Positions 1 to 13,064 are shown, counted from the stretch's first letter. The stretch is DNA of 64,000 bases from Pomacea canaliculata (GCF_003073045.1 NC_037603.1:12840192-12904191), one strand, 5' to 3'. The notes: generated from the sequence alone by a model not told the origin. Program-made: numbers and translations.

Positions 1-847
1 CAGATATGAAAAAAAAATATTTAAGGTGTCAGTGATGGATGGCTATAATAAATAGTTAAAAATTCTAACAAAAGAAACATTTTTAATTAAAAAAAATCAA
101 GGAGAGCTAAAAACAGACTTAGAAAGAAATATGTGATCTTTGATAAAATGTTTTCTTTTAGAACTACTAAATGCTGATTTATCTAAGCTGAACCAGCTAG
201 TCAGAATCAAAGTTGTTATTTCTTATTTGTAACTTCAGTGGTTATAAATGACTTCAGATACTAAACAAACATACAAATCAGAATGTCCCCAGCAATTTTT
301 ATCTATGAAATCGCAATTTTTCAGTATAGGGGCACGTCCATAGCCGATAAGCTAAACGTGGCGTTGACAAAATTACGGGGGAGTTTAAAAGTCCACACTG
401 GGAATATAAATTAACTGACATCTCTAAAGTAGCCATGACAAGTGTAAAGGTCACCAACAAGATGGACTAGAGGTAACAAAGTGCAGGGGAATGTTTATGA
501 ATCTTTACTGACACGCACGAGTCTTGGAAGAGACAGAAAAAGTAAAGATTGTTCGCGAACCTTTTCATCGCAGGGGAGAGAAGTATTACAGCCACCATGT
601 ACCTCCATGCCAACACTTCGTGAGAACGACACCCATTCTCTCGCCGACAAAGCTTACTCAACATTCCACAGGTAAGTTTTGCTACTCCACCCCGGCGTTG
701 AACTAATGTATCTCTATGTTCAGACGTCAGCGTTCAAACCACTCAGCTCCTCCCCTCCCCCAAAGTGTGTGAGAGGGGAAATGGGGGGGAAAGGGAGAGC
801 ATCCCAACCCTATGTTTGTCGTGTAGTCGGCAGGATCTTTGACTCAC
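1..847. other. AT-rich non-coding stretch, no gene assigned
   Basis: No exon can be assigned here with confidence. Around 487-672 an AG/GT-bounded stretch is open in more than one plus-strand frame, but neither translation resembles a known family. The stretch may belong to an intron of the minus-strand gene whose possible first exon lies at 848-962, with the remainder beyond the left edge. Confidence 0.4.
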
Positions 848-962
848 CTCCATACCTGCAGTTATTGTGGAAGAGATCCGCCAGGTAGATGACCAGACAC
901 ATCAAGAGGACAACGGTTATTGCTGGGCAGAGGTGGAGCCGCCTGATCCCCATGTCTGACAT
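848..962 (-). CDS. Possible first coding exon of a type II membrane protein (partial)
   Basis: The minus strand reads ATG for 38 codons and then meets a good splice donor (GGAG|GTGAGT) at 847. The peptide begins MSDMGIRRLHLC and has a hydrophobic run at about residues 13-31, ending near LADLF. A short basic tail followed at once by an uncleaved anchor is the layout of Golgi glycosyltransferases and sulfotransferases, whose catalytic exons would lie further left, outside the window. No catalytic exon is seen, so the family is a guess. The exon could also be spurious. An upstream in-frame ATG at 1013 exists but adds a non-typical stretch. Confidence 0.3.
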
Positions 963-3900
963 CACTTTACACGTGACTCCAAGCGGAAGTAGATCAAAGA
1001 AAGATATCGACAATAAATGAACAACAAAAAAAAAATAAATATAATAAATAAAAAGAAATCATTTCCGTAACAATTCGTGGTTATAAGCATGGACTGTATT
1101 TTCACGGCATGAAAGAAAACTTAATATTTAAGTTGAACTATGGAACGAGTAGTATATCACATATTTAACTTTTTAAATTATTTTACGAGTAGTGTATCTT
1201 ACAGTAATAAAAAATGAATTAATGCCTTCATATTGCTTAAGAATTTATCTTAGGATATACTGAACTGCACTCATATGATTGGCAAGATTAATCCCGAAAT
1301 GCGTATCCGCAATCAAGGAATAAAAAGTTCATTTTTATGCTTTCTTCTGTCTTAATGTTTTGAGACTAAGAGTGTAGCTTGATATTCGACAATGTAAATA
1401 TTTTTTATTTCGCTGTTGGTCTCAAACGTACTTGTTCTATTGGTTGTTAATATATATTTACACCCCTAGATAGGTATCGGCACGAGCTTAGTTAAAGGAA
1501 GAAATATTGTAGAAGTAGAAGTCTTAGTTTTCTTCAATTAAAATCGTTTTTTAAGTCGAAGAAGAAATTGACGCAAAGAAGAACAAAAGAGACTGTGTAC
1601 AGAAAAGAAAGAGTTAATAAAATAAAATCAGAAAAAACAAATAAAAACCGACACATTTACGATACACACATAGATAATCCACGACTACTTACTCGCTGGG
1701 AGAAACGTTTTCACGCGCATGTCTGCAGGTGTAACATGGTTGTGCTACCTGTATCTGTTCTGTTCCTGTTCTCCCGGCTCACAAGCCTCAAAATATCACC
1801 TTTGTACACCTGCCAGGTAACACACCTTGATAACACCCACCTCACCTGTCCCTGGGTCCCGGCGATACCTGCACAATCTTCTGCACGGAGATATTGGAGC
1901 TGACGGTCCTGAGGGTCAAGTCCTGCTGTTAAATATTTCTTATCTCTTAATTTTATTCTTATTTCTTATCTGTGCTGGACTTCAATCGCATGTCGGCTAC
2001 AGGAAAAGCAAACAAGAAATTAAAAACTAAAGACCGGTTCTAGAGTGCGTTATCGGCAAAGGAGGGAAGGGAGAAGGTTAGAAGGTGGAAAGGTGTTGCA
2101 GTGTAGCTACCCCTAGTTTTTTTATCACATTTTTTTTTCTTGAGTTGTCAGTGGTAATCATGTTTGTCTACGTGTCCACTTGACTGCTTGCATGTGTGTC
2201 TTGCTGTACCTCGCACTGTGGTACAGTATAGAAGTCTGGCAAAGGAGTGCAAGAAGGTCTCATCATTAAAGTGTTTACACAGCTGAGGTCAGTGTAGAGA
2301 AGGAGGGAGACATTTGTTGTAAGAGTGTGATGAGGGTGTCATCAAGTACTTCTGTTGTTTAAAGTCATCCGTGATGACGATCTGTCTTCACGTCTGGAAT
2401 AAAATGGTCTGCAACCTTCCTGGACTTATTAACTTCCTGAGGACGAAATGAGTATTTATACACATCTTGATTAGGATCGGTGTTAAATTGAATAGCACAC
2501 ACACACACTTATAAATTGTCACATATATTATGTGTACATATATTGTCACATATATTATCACTTTTTTCTCGAACTGCATTTTTAAAACAGTTTATAAACT
2601 TATGTAAGTCAAATTCAACAAAAATTAAAAAGAAACACAATGATGAGGAGTTTTTAAATTTTATTGTGTTATGATACAGTTGAGTACTTTTGTACAAATA
2701 ATTTGACATTTGGATTTCTATTATACGAGGACTGTACGTGATTATGTATCATAAACATAATTTGAGTTAAAAATAACTGCCATTTGCAGTGCAGAATATT
2801 AATGAGTCTGTTGGTTACAAATAAAAAAATTAGCCATCCATCAAGCAAACCGAGCAATCACAGGGAGTGGAGAAATGACACTTTCTGTCTTCACGGAAAA
2901 GTACAACCACTTTCCTTTCCCTCACTTTACCTCAGGCCAACTGTTAGGGCTTAACACATTTTTGTAAGTCTTATCTTTATATTCCACAAAGCTTCTGTCC
3001 TTTGAACTTCCTGTTCTTCTACCTCACCCACTGAATGCAAATACACGCTAAATCTGTCAAAGACGGATGGAGGGACGAGTCAACCCTCCCAGCTTTACCT
3101 GTGAGGTGTGGAGAGAGGGAAGGGACAGGTGGAGTGTTCGGGTCTCGGTCCTGCGGGGAAAAGAAATGTGTAGCAGCTACCTGAGGTCAAAGGTAAGGTC
3201 ACTGCGTTTGCCGCCGCGAGGACTGCGACAACCTCTGGCACAGCTGGCGAAGATATCCTCGCTAGATAACGGCGAGGAGTCGTTTACGACTTGTCGTCAC
3301 GATCATGACAATAAAGGTTCAGAGAGTCGACACAAGAAAAAATAGAAATGGCCTCCAGGCTGTGCATGGTGGAGATTGGTTGATACATGGCGGGCGTGCG
3401 TGTTGGGTGTATGGAGACCTCCGTCTGGTACACGAGGACAAGGGAAATCATGGGGGAGACATCCCCTGTTACACACGGAGTAAGGGAGGAGGTTAGGTAG
3501 TGCATGCCTAGTCCCTGATACATGGGAGACAAGCAAGAAAGAGAAATGGGTGAGAGGAGACAATAAAGCCAGACTGCAAGTCAGAACTCACATGCTAACA
3601 CGTGATCAAGAATAGTAAGGATAAGGGATACCTTCCAAACATTAGATTACTTACTAACGATGACTCGTGATTAAAATGATTGGTTCCTCAGACTAAGCAG
3701 ACACTGAAGAGAAAAAAAAAAAAAAGAAAAAAAAAAGAAGGAAGACTTGTTGATACGTGGTATCCGGAAAGTGAAGAAAATTACCACATTAAAAATTCTG
3801 ATTTTATGAACTTTTTAATGCATGAGGCACACATAAAGAAGTGAGTGTAGGAATAATTGAGACATGAGGTTACAAGCAAATATATATATATACAAGTCGC

Positions 3901-4251
3901 TGCTACATTTAATACCTGAGAGAAAAAGTGATTCAATGACACGTAGGTGACACCAAGGAAGATAAAAGTCACCATATCAAAGTCTCATCCGTATTCCCTC
4001 TGTATCAACAGAACTCAGTCTTTATTATTCTCTTCTGGCAATCCTCTAGTCTGCATCAGGCACTTCATCTTTTCTCGCCACTAGCAGTTTTTCTATGAAT
4101 TCCGATTTTATTATACAACTCTCGCATATGAGAAAACCATTTAGGTATTATCAACAAAAACCACAGTCATCAAGTCATCAAATCACCATTTTCACTTTAG
4201 TTTCGCAGGTGCAAAGTCCTTTTTCCTTTATCTCAAATAGAAGTACAAAAA
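963..4251. other. Intergenic region with short unsupported ORFs
   Basis: No coding exon could be supported on either strand. The stretch holds homopolymer runs (for example near 3715), small ORFs without codon or domain signal, and one interspersed repeat at 3365-3640 that recurs in intron 1 of the last gene of the window. Confidence 0.5.
3365..3640 (+). repeat. Interspersed repeat copy, related to a copy near 61400-61510
   Basis: The block containing GGTGGAGATTGGTT near 3370 and AACACGTGATCAAGAATAG near 3600 matches, in the same orientation, the block with GGTGGCGATTGGTT near 61401 and AACACGTGATCAGGAAAAG near 61473. The best part is about 70 bp (3568-3640 against 61440-61510). The left copy has extra sequence in the middle. 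No terminal inverted repeat, A tail or reading frame was found, so the element class is unknown. Confidence 0.5.
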
Positions 4252-4257
4252 TTTATT
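4252..4257 (-). terminator. Candidate polyadenylation signal of the mucin/Ig gene
   Basis: AATAAA on the minus strand lies 57 bases beyond the stop codon of the mucin/Ig membrane protein gene. Position and sequence fit a canonical poly(A) signal; cleavage has not been shown. Confidence 0.5.
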
Positions 4258-4313
4258 CTGTGAGTCTATCATGCTTGCTTCTTCTTCGAAAATACTTTCG
4301 GAATGAACTGCCA

Positions 4314-7300
4314 TCAAACTATATTTAAGACGACCTCTGGCGAAAGTGATTCTGGAAATATTGTCCTGCAACGAAGTTTTGCTCCATTCTGAGAAGCACT
4401 GAAAGTGTGTCGAGCCCTCAGAGTGACGTCACGCAAGCACTCGTCAAACACAGCCTCGGTTCTGGAAGCCCCACTGAGGACTATGTGAACAAAGGTGGAG
4501 CTCCCAGGGTCTGCGATTTCCCAGAACACAGATCCGCTCTCAGCCTCCACTCGGGCAGAACACGAAACCGTTGTTGGAGTTGCGCTGCTGATGGTCTGAG
4601 GCACAGAAATGTCCAGTCTCTGGAGACTTTTAGGAACTGGATGAGACAAACAGAAAGATTAATTTTGATTGGCCGTATACCTCTGAAGTATAAAAGATGT
4701 CTCATTAGAAAACTTTGAAACAAAAACGAAGACTGGTATGGTCCAGTTACCAAAATTCTATTAATGAAGTGTGTATGATGTGGACTGTCATCCTCTCACC
4801 TTCCACCTTGACGAAAGCGCTGGCTGTGAGACCCACGATGACCTCCTGACACGTGTACAAGCGCTGGTCAGAACACGAGACATTGTTGAAGATCAGTGTG
4901 AAGGTGTTGTTGAACCCCACTTGGGTGTCCTCCAGGTCCATATTGGCGAGGAAAGTGTTGCACCCGACCATCTGCGTGCACCCGAAGACGTTCTGGTACC
5001 CGGCTATGGTGTCCGTGTCGTTCCGGAGGAGCACCACGAAGGACCAGTCGTTGCCGATGTGAGTGCAGCTCAGCTTGCCGGGCTTGTACAGCTCAAGCAC
5101 CGAATCCATAAAAAGGATTTCTGTGTGGAGGAAATATCGAGAGAAAAAAATGTTTGAGATTAATTGAAGTTCGTGGGAAGGGTGGCGGTGGTTGTTGCTA
5201 TAAATATTACATTGTTTTTTTCTTATCCCACTTATCCACCCACCCTACTGACAAGAGAGGTTCATGCCAGATTTTATTTTTCCTTCAACACGGACACTCC
5301 GACATACTCACCACTCTTCGGTGGAGTAGTGGTTGATGTAGTCATCAAAGTTGTTGTGGATGTCAGGAGACTAGAGGCAGGCGTTGTCACTGACGTAGTC
5401 TTCAAAAACACTGACGAGGGGCTTGGTGTCAATGATGTTGTCGGAGGGGACGAGGAAATTCTAGTCGTCACGACTACAGCAGTGGTGAATGTTGTGCTGA
5501 CACTGCTGGAGGTTCTCGACACTACAGTTGGAACAGTTAGCTTGGTTGTAGATGCTGCAGTTGATGTCAGCGCTAAACTTGTAGTCAAAGTCGGCATTGT
5601 TGATAACAGGGAAGGAAACATCGTAGGATTTGATGTACTTGGAGGAGTTGTACGACTTGGAGAAATAGTCGGAGCTGTAATAGTTGTAGGAGTGGTGGTG
5701 GTGGTGGTGGAAGCGATAGTGGTGGTAGTCGAAGCAGCGATGGATGTATGTGATGTGGTCAGCGTCATTGTTTGTCGTATTCCATTAGTTGTAGCTGTGG
5801 AAGTGGTGATGATGTTTGTACTAACAGGAACTAACCGAGGTGTTGAAGTAGTTGTGGTTAGCAAACGTGTAGCAGGGTCACTGACTTTCATCGTCTCTGA
5901 AGTCGTCGATGGCAACAAAGAGGCAGAAACAGTTGTGTGAAGACCGAGGCTGGATGACGACGAGAGGACAGTGGTTGCCAGGCTCCCAGCTGTAGAAGCA
6001 GGTCTTGATGGTGTGACCGAGGACATTGAAGACGTCGCTCTTACTGCAGTAGAGCTGATGAAAGGTACTGATGTTGTCACAGACTTCGACGTCTGCGATG
6101 TAGGTAGTACAGCTGTTGTCGTGGTAGTTGTGGCTGTAGCAGATATTGCTGTAGATTGAAATATCGGAGCTGGTGTCGTCATGAAAGTGGATGTTGCACC
6201 TGCTGCTTTTGTCGTCGGGGCAACGGTGGGGGCAGTAATTGTTATGGTAGATGTTGCTGTAGCGGCAGGTGTAACCCTATCTTTAGATACAACTGTGACG
6301 ACAGATGAAACAGCAGTGCTAGGTAAAACGGTTGTAACAACAGGTGTAGCAGCAATTCCAGGTGTACTAGGAGCCAGTGACACTATTTTCACACCTGCCG
6401 TAAAAAGCATTGGCGTAGGAGTAAACAAGTCTGTCCTTGTTGTTGTTTGTTGTAATCCTGTAGTCAACATTGCTGTAGCCGAAGCCGCGGACGGCAGTGT
6501 TACGGGTGGTGACGTAGGTGGCGTTACAGTCCCTGTAGTCGCAGTAGTGACGATGGATGGTGTCGTCGTCATTTGGGAGGACAGGCTCGGCGAGCCTGAA
6601 GTAGCAGTTGTCGTCTTTGCGGCCACCGTTGAGGTGTCTGGTCTCTGGGTCGCGGTGCCCGTCGTGATGGAGCTGCTTGTCACACCAGACAAGGTTCGCA
6701 CCACATCACTCTTACCTGAGAAGCCATCTACTACCGTACTCCAGGTAACAGACACTGATGACGTCACTGTAGCAGCGGCAGGTAACCCTGTGTGTACTGC
6801 AGTAGAGATGGGAGAGATTTTTCCAAATAAGTTCGAATTAGAAGACATCCCTCCAGGATAACCTGAATTAGAGAATATTCCTCCAGAGATACTCGGATCA
6901 GAAGACAACAATGTTACGGGTAGTGTTACAGTTGCTGGTGTCGCAGTCCGAGCTGGTGTCGGCGTGGTGTAGGCTGGTGTGTTGCTAGGAACAACAGTCG
7001 TCAGGGGAGAAAACCCAAACGAATTTCCGCCAACTGAGGTTGATGTGACGAGAGACGTTTGTGCTGCAGATGTAGCGGTTGTTTTTGGTGTTGTTGATGG
7101 TGTTGATGTACCTATTCCATTTCCTGTTGGCAGTCGTGATGACGTCACGCTACCATCTCCTGATAATGGTGTTGCCAAGGTAACGATTGTATTGACAGCT
7201 GTTCTTGGTACCGATATGGGGACTGTATTTTCTGTTACCTTTTGCATCGATGACATAAGTGTATTTTCTGTTACTTGTGACATTGAAATAATATTTGTGT

Positions 7301-10300
7301 TTTTTGTTGCCTTTGAACCGGACATTACCATAATATTTCCTGTTGTCAGTGATGGCGATGTAAATATTGTATTTGCCATCACCGAAGAAATGTGTTTGTT
7401 GTCTGTCGCTAGTGGCATTGATGTCCTCACTGTGTTTGCTGTAGGAGTTGTTGTCGATGTGATGGCTGTATTTTCCGACACTAGTTTTGCAGATGTTATA
7501 ATTGTATTATCTTCTGGATATAATATTATTGCTTTTACTATTGATGAAATGTTTAATGCATATCCTGTTGTAGTTGCTGTTGTTGTTGCTAATGTGGTAT
7601 TTGCATTTCCTTCAGATGGTGCTACCGAAGTAATAATTGTATTACTTATTCCCGGAGGTAACAATGTATCAACTGTGTTTCCTATTTTCGGGGTTACCAA
7701 TGTAGTCGTTGCAAACCCTGTCTCAAGTGATAACCACGAAGTTTGTAGTGTGGACAAAAACTCTGGGATTCTAGTTTCAGAGAAACTTGAGGTTGTTTTG
7801 GTAAGAGATGATGGTGGTGATGTCCATAGTAACGGGTCCATCCTACCTAGCAAAGCAGTGCTTGTGAATGCAGAGGTCGCTGTGTGAGATCCGAGATTGG
7901 GATAGTTGTTTGTGACTAAAACTTTTGTGGGAAATTGTTGTGGAAACATGAGGGTGGCGGTGCTGGTGACACCACTGTGTCCTGTATTTGTACCCAGAGC
8001 TGAAAGCTGGGTGAGTGAGTAAAGCTCACTGTCATGTGATGGTCTGGGTATCGTGTAGTTTCTTTCGTGTGACGGGTTTGTTATGTTCACGTAGCCTCCG
8101 GTGACTGAAACAAGAAACAAAATAGTTTACTGTAAATAAGCAGTTTCTCAAACCAAAACAGAAACATCCCCCGCCCAGTCCATTTCTGTGTTTTATTTTA
8201 TTTTATTTACTTCGGAACATCGTTTACATATATTTTGATGATCACGCGCTTTAATCAGCGATTAAGGTATTGGCTTACTTGGGTCAGGGGGTCGGCTGAT
8301 GATCATGATGAAAATGACAGCGATGATCCCGGCCAGGATTCCTAGAGCTCCGATCCCAAGCACCAGACAGGCCAGCGTTTTCCGCCGCCTGTCAGAATCT
8401 CTCTTAAGTGAACACTCTGAACTGTCACAACCACTCACTTCCTGGAGGGCGAGGTCTCTCTTTGCGAGTCCAGTAGTCCTGTAGTCATCGTAAGACTGAA
8501 GAACCACAGACAGAAGGGTTTGTGTCACGTGATACAAATACTTTGACATTCCTGCTACTGTATGAATAGTGCTGTTAGCTTTACATATTAGTTGTACATT
8601 CATAATACATCGTCAGGGATACACACACGCACACACACACAAACAAAGAGAAATAGAAAAAGATTTTGTAGTATATTTGTAAATTAGTAATATCGAACAT
8701 ATTAGGAAGAATACTTGACCCAGAAGATCATGTAAAAAAGATAAACTTTATATAAAATAAATTTTACTTAAAAGAAATAACACTTACATAGGTTATTATT
8801 ATGTGATAAGGTATGTATATCTACTCTACTTGTCACTAACTCAAGATGTTCTTCCCGGCCATCTGAAGACAGTAACAATGTCCTATGGTGTCCTCTTTAT
8901 TCTATTCTGCCGGATGTGGTTCTGATCCCACGATACAGACTTGTATTCACAGCGGTTTCTTTGTTCTAACTTTTTTTCTCTTTCATGAAATGTTTTGCAA
9001 GTCATGATTTATTACCCAGCAAGTCTTTGCCCGGCAGATCACATAAGATACATCGAGAACTGAGGGATACGTGTAGTGTCACAAAACGACCTTTCTTTCA
9101 AAAAAATATTGTTCTCGTCTTTCTTAATTTCTTTTATCTTTACGTGTTCTTTTTTTCCTGTTGCCGTTTATAGTCTTTGATTTCCTGTTCTCTTCTGTTG
9201 TCATTGCAAGTGATGTCCCAGAGACAGTTATCGTAAAGCTTATCGCCAAAACTTTCATGTAACACAATTGACATTCCGATGTCGCCTTGCCAGTCATTAA
9301 CGACCAAGTCAGATGAATACATCTACATTATTTAAAACATAGACACACATGTGAATACTGATCTCCATATTGCTTGCTTTAGAGCGTGTACATATGTATA
9401 TCTTCAAGCAGTTGTTATATTGTTTTCTTTTTTAAGTTGGATGTGTACAGATTTTTAATAATTGTGAGAGAGACTGTATAGCTATAGAGTAATGAACTGA
9501 ATATAGGTGGTTGCTTATAAAAATAAATTTTGAATGTTTTATATAAAGTGGTGTTACTATTGGCAGACAAAACAATCTCATGGAAAAACATATTTATGAA
9601 GATATTTTGCATTTGTATGAGTTTTGTATTATAGTGTCTTCACACGGCCAACAAAGCTGTCCTCATTAAAATAATTATTAATAATTATAAGAGGTTCTGG
9701 GTGGCTAGTCTTCCAAACAAAATACTTTAAAAGAGATTTTAAAAGTTAGGCAACAGTAGTCAATATTAATCCAATAATCAGTCACGTGCTCAATGACAAA
9801 GACTTACTCTTCGAAAGTAAAATCCAAACAACTCGTCGATGTCCGGGAGGCTCATGGTCACCAGCCAGTCCGGCTTTTCTCGAAGATGGACTGTGTGCAG
9901 GTCGTCATACAGGGAAGAACCTCCGCCATCCCAGAAGTCATCCTTCGTCGATTTCGATTTTTCTTGCGATGGATCACCATACTTTTGGTCTTGTATACCA
10001 TAGTCAAACTTTCTCGCTACTTTTGATCCAAACAGTTCGTATCTCGGGAATCCATCCATGATTTCTAGCGCCGGGTACAGCCTGGCGCAACTAGACAAAT
10101 TGAAGAGTTTAAGCACGCCGATGACTTGGAAGAAAAATCACAATTTTTGGGTAGTTTAGCCCCTTTTCCATACCCTTTTAAATTTGATTACACCACTGGA
10201 CACATCTCTGATCTTCTGTGGAGCAGTCAGCAGGGGTTCGTGGTCAATGACTACCTTCTGAGGTTGCTTTAGGCACAGGATCGTTCAAAGCAATGAAAAG

Positions 10301-11722
10301 GGATTTTCTGAGATGCAGTTATCCACACCCGACTCTATGCTCCAGGAACAAGAAGAATAAGAAGTTGTCCACACCAAACCACGCTCCCACCTTTAGTATT
10401 CTCCCCTTTTTGGATTTTTTTCGCTCCCTCCATCCTCTCACCTTCCCCTCACATCTACCTGGACTACCCCTCTTACTTTATTTCTTACCCCGGAGCAAGC
10501 GCTTAAACAGCAGGCATCATTCTCTATCGTCTTCATCTTCACCCTAATTCAAGCTCGACGGTTTCCCATTGTTATGGATGATTAACGCTGAGGTATTTGT
10601 GATTTATTAGCGTCTGGTTTTGTCAATGAAATCAGTGAAGTGTGAATCTTTCCTCCGCTCCCTCTCTCTCTCTCTCTACAATACTGTACCCTTCACGACC
10701 CATTTTGTAGCAAAACTTTTGTTCTTTCTCGTTGCTTTGCTTCTGAGTTCCTAACTACAAATATACAGAAAATATTCAACAAAAAGGTAAATTATCCGGG
10801 ATACACTGTCTACATCCCCAGTCGTCATATTTCTGGTCAGTTATCGGCTTTAGAGTAGTCACGTGACAGCCATCACTCGTAGCTTCTGCCATTCTCACAT
10901 AAAATCGTCGAAGCATGACCGTGGTGGCTGGTCCCCCGCCCTGCGATTGATGGTGGTCCTACAGCGTTTATGGGGTTAATTGTCGGACACTCGACACAAG
11001 TGAAGGGGTCGTGGAGAAGCTTTCACGCGCTGTTTAACTGACGTCAGTCAGGATGGGCAGGGGCGTGTCAACAGTGTCCTTGTCTCCCTTGCCTCCATCG
11101 AAACTGTTTCGAACTGAAGAAGCTGCTGATACCGTCCTGTCTTCAAAATGGATGGTTTGAACAAAAAGAGCGTTGGCGGGAGTTGAAGAGAGTGGGTAAA
11201 CACATGAGGAAGGGGTGGATCAGAGTAGGTTAGTGAGTGCAGCATCAATTTAAATATCTCTATGTAAATACAATAAGAAGGGTGTGATTACAGCACTAGT
11301 AATGCCTACGGTGGTAAGCAGAGAACCACCCAGCTGTCGGGAATGGGTACCTGACTCTGTGGAGGGCTGAGGAAGGTAAAGCAGCAATGGAGAAGAGATG
11401 TGCACCTCACATAAAGGTAGTCCCGAGAAAAGTGAGGTCTGTAACTCCTCTCCTCCCAACGACCCAGCGGCTTTTTATGTAAATACCCTGTTTATCATCA
11501 GAACACTATGGAGGCAGACTGTGGATGTCAGTCACGTGATTCTGAAGCTATTAAGCACAACTCACGATGAGTAAAGTCGGTCTGTGAGCAAATGAAATCG
11601 TCTGTATTGAGCTTCACATCGCCACTCAGCTCGTCTTGTGTGTCTTCCACAGTTCTTGGGTCACTGGTGAGTGAACTTGATACCTGGTCCTCGCTCTGTG
11701 TTCGACATATCTTCGCGTCCTT
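4314..11722 (-). CDS. Type II membrane protein with mucin-like Thr/Ser stalk and two C-terminal Ig-like domains (5' incomplete)
   Basis: Six exons can be joined with matching phases: 11722-11566, 10124-9808, 8495-8279, 8104-5312, 5120-4800 and 4636-4314. Together they give 1375 residues ending at a stop. Residues 1-197 are hydrophilic and hold several tyrosines, including an ITIM-like SLYDDL at 123-128. A basic RRRK precedes one membrane helix at about 198-224, which predicts a cytoplasmic N terminus. About 930 residues of Thr/Ser/Pro/Val-rich mucin-like stalk follow, all in one 2.8-kb exon. Next come two Ig-like domains, the first with a D-x-x-x-Y-x-C signature (DQRLYTC). There is no C-terminal anchor. 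The first exon starts in phase 0 without an ATG, so a 5' exon is missing. If that fails, ATG 10059 is a fallback start. The protein probably acts as a surface receptor or adhesion protein; the ligand is unknown. Confidence 0.75.
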
Positions 11723-12458
11723 CTATAATGAATAAGATAAATAAAAATAGGTGTAGGTGATTGTATTAATATAGTTCCTACACCTCTTAATACATTTTAG
11801 TCTGAGAGACAACGGTAACATCCATCTAGTCATCAATGAGAAACCGATGTCCAGACACTTGCCAACCAATATTCATAGGGGAAATAACTCTTGCCTCCTT
11901 CCCTCCCTCCAACCGTCCTTTATTTTTGGCTCTTCGCAGGTACAAGAGGGCATAGGTTATATTTTAACTTTTAACTATTTAAAACCTTCTGGTGTGTTCG
12001 AGTTTTGAGAGGCGAGTAGGGTGGGGCGTGACGTGGACTAGTGTGACGTTAGTGAACTACTCCCTTTAATGGACCACGTGATAGGAATATTTTAATTTAT
12101 GTCACCGATTTATATAAGTGTCGGGTGTGAAGCAGACGGATGTCACTGCCCTCAATTTACATACTAACATCTATGCTGACCTTTCTAAGTACAAAAGATG
12201 AACTTTAAGACCAGAGATAAAAATACTACACCTATTTGCCTACCAAGTACAAGTCTTTGGGCAGTGTGTGTAATGTGTGTGTGTGTGCGCGAGGTTGTAT
12301 GTTTGTATGTGTGTTTGACTGTGTCTACATATGGTTAGTGGCGAATTAAAAGAAAAAAAAATGTGTGTGTCCGTGCGTGCGCGCATATACATGTATTTGC
12401 AGGTGCAAATGGAAGTGTGCACAACGTAATTGATTGGAAAGAAACAACAAAGACGAAA
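11723..12458. other. Spacer upstream of the mucin/Ig gene
   Basis: The missing first exon and promoter of the minus-strand mucin/Ig gene should lie here or slightly further right. I could not single out an ATG exon ending in phase 0. The rest is low-complexity sequence, including TG-rich stretches near 12260-12320. Confidence 0.4.
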
Positions 12459-12511
12459 TGAACGGCACAAATAAGTTTAATCACATGTAGATGAAAATAT
12501 AAAAAGATGTG

Positions 12512-12575
<64 letters not shown>

Positions 12576-12600
12576 GAAAACAGAGATACTCCACGCCCAA
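12459..12600 (-). repeat. Inverted copy of a segment found upstream of gene B, containing an (AC)n run
   Basis: This segment is the near-exact reverse complement of 21838-21934. Both contain ATGAAAATATAAAAAGATG and CAGAGATACTCCACGCCC in the same relative order once one is flipped. The (AC)n microsatellite at 12516-12574 expands the short CA run of the partner. Sequence to the right (AACACAGAACCTTTGA, near 12628) matches the B side in direct orientation, so only this segment is flipped. Confidence 0.7.
12516..12574. repeat. (AC)n microsatellite
   Basis: About 29 uninterrupted AC dinucleotides lie inside the inverted segment upstream of gene A. Confidence 0.95.
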
Positions 12601-12725
12601 AAGATAATATTTTTACTATTTCATAGTAACACAGAACCTTTGACTTCTGGCTATATCAGTTACTTTTGAATTGTGACTTGCATATAAATGACCGTCTGGT
12701 GGCGGTCTAGACGGATGCTTAGCCT

Positions 12726-12732
12726 TATAAAA
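12726..12732 (+). promoter_or_regulatory. TATA box of gene A
   Basis: TATAAAA sits 34 bases before a TCAGTG initiator-like site and about 360 bases before the coding start. The same box, spacing and following sequence (TTGCGATGTTG) occur upstream of gene B, so the promoter was duplicated with the gene and conserved. This is position and conservation evidence; no transcript has been seen. Confidence 0.7.
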
Positions 12733-12759
12733 TTTTGCGATGTTGTTGGGATTGCGGTC

Positions 12760-12794
12760 AGTGTGTTGTCTACATCCCTGCGATTACCACCTCG
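12760..12794 (+). other. Non-coding first exon of gene A (5' UTR)
   Basis: A short exon is predicted from the initiator-like TCAGTG to the strong donor CTCG|GTAAGT. The next exon would begin after the acceptor at 13041-13042 and carry the start codon. The same exon and donor are kept upstream of gene B. The exact 5' end is inferred from the TATA distance. Confidence 0.6.
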
Positions 12795-13064
12795 GTAAGT
12801 ATTCGTAACTTATTAAACATTCTTTTCGTCTTTAATAGGAAAAGTAAAAATTAACGACTTGTTCACAAATGTGTGATAAAATAAAATAAAATTTTATAAT
12901 CATGAAAAAGTAACGTTACCGACGACTCTCGTCGTATGTAATGAATCTTTAAAAAAAAAATTTAGGACTCCCAGCGTATGAAATGACCTTTTAACACCTG
13001 TCCACTCGCAAGGTGAAGCTAATTAGTGAGCGAATGTTTCAGAGAAGTGCGGTAGAAGAACAGA

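Noticed and set aside
487-672. Plus-strand exon-like stretch bounded by GTGCAG and CACAG|GTAAGT
   Set aside because: It is open in two plus-strand frames and one minus-strand frame, none resembling a known protein, and no partner exon with fitting phase was found.
3067-3345. Plus-strand ORF of 92 residues
   Set aside because: No recognisable domain, unclear codon signal, no splice partners.
5164-7887. Three long plus-strand ORFs (258, 226 and 302 residues), rich in valine
   Set aside because: They lie opposite the Thr/Ser-rich mucin exon. Antisense ACN/TCN codons read as valine and glycine and make few stops, so long shadow frames are expected. The minus-strand frame has matching splice phases and Ig domains downstream.
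12240-12571. Minus-strand ORFs made of Cys/Val or His/Thr repeats
   Set aside because: Translation of the (AC)n microsatellite and its surroundings.
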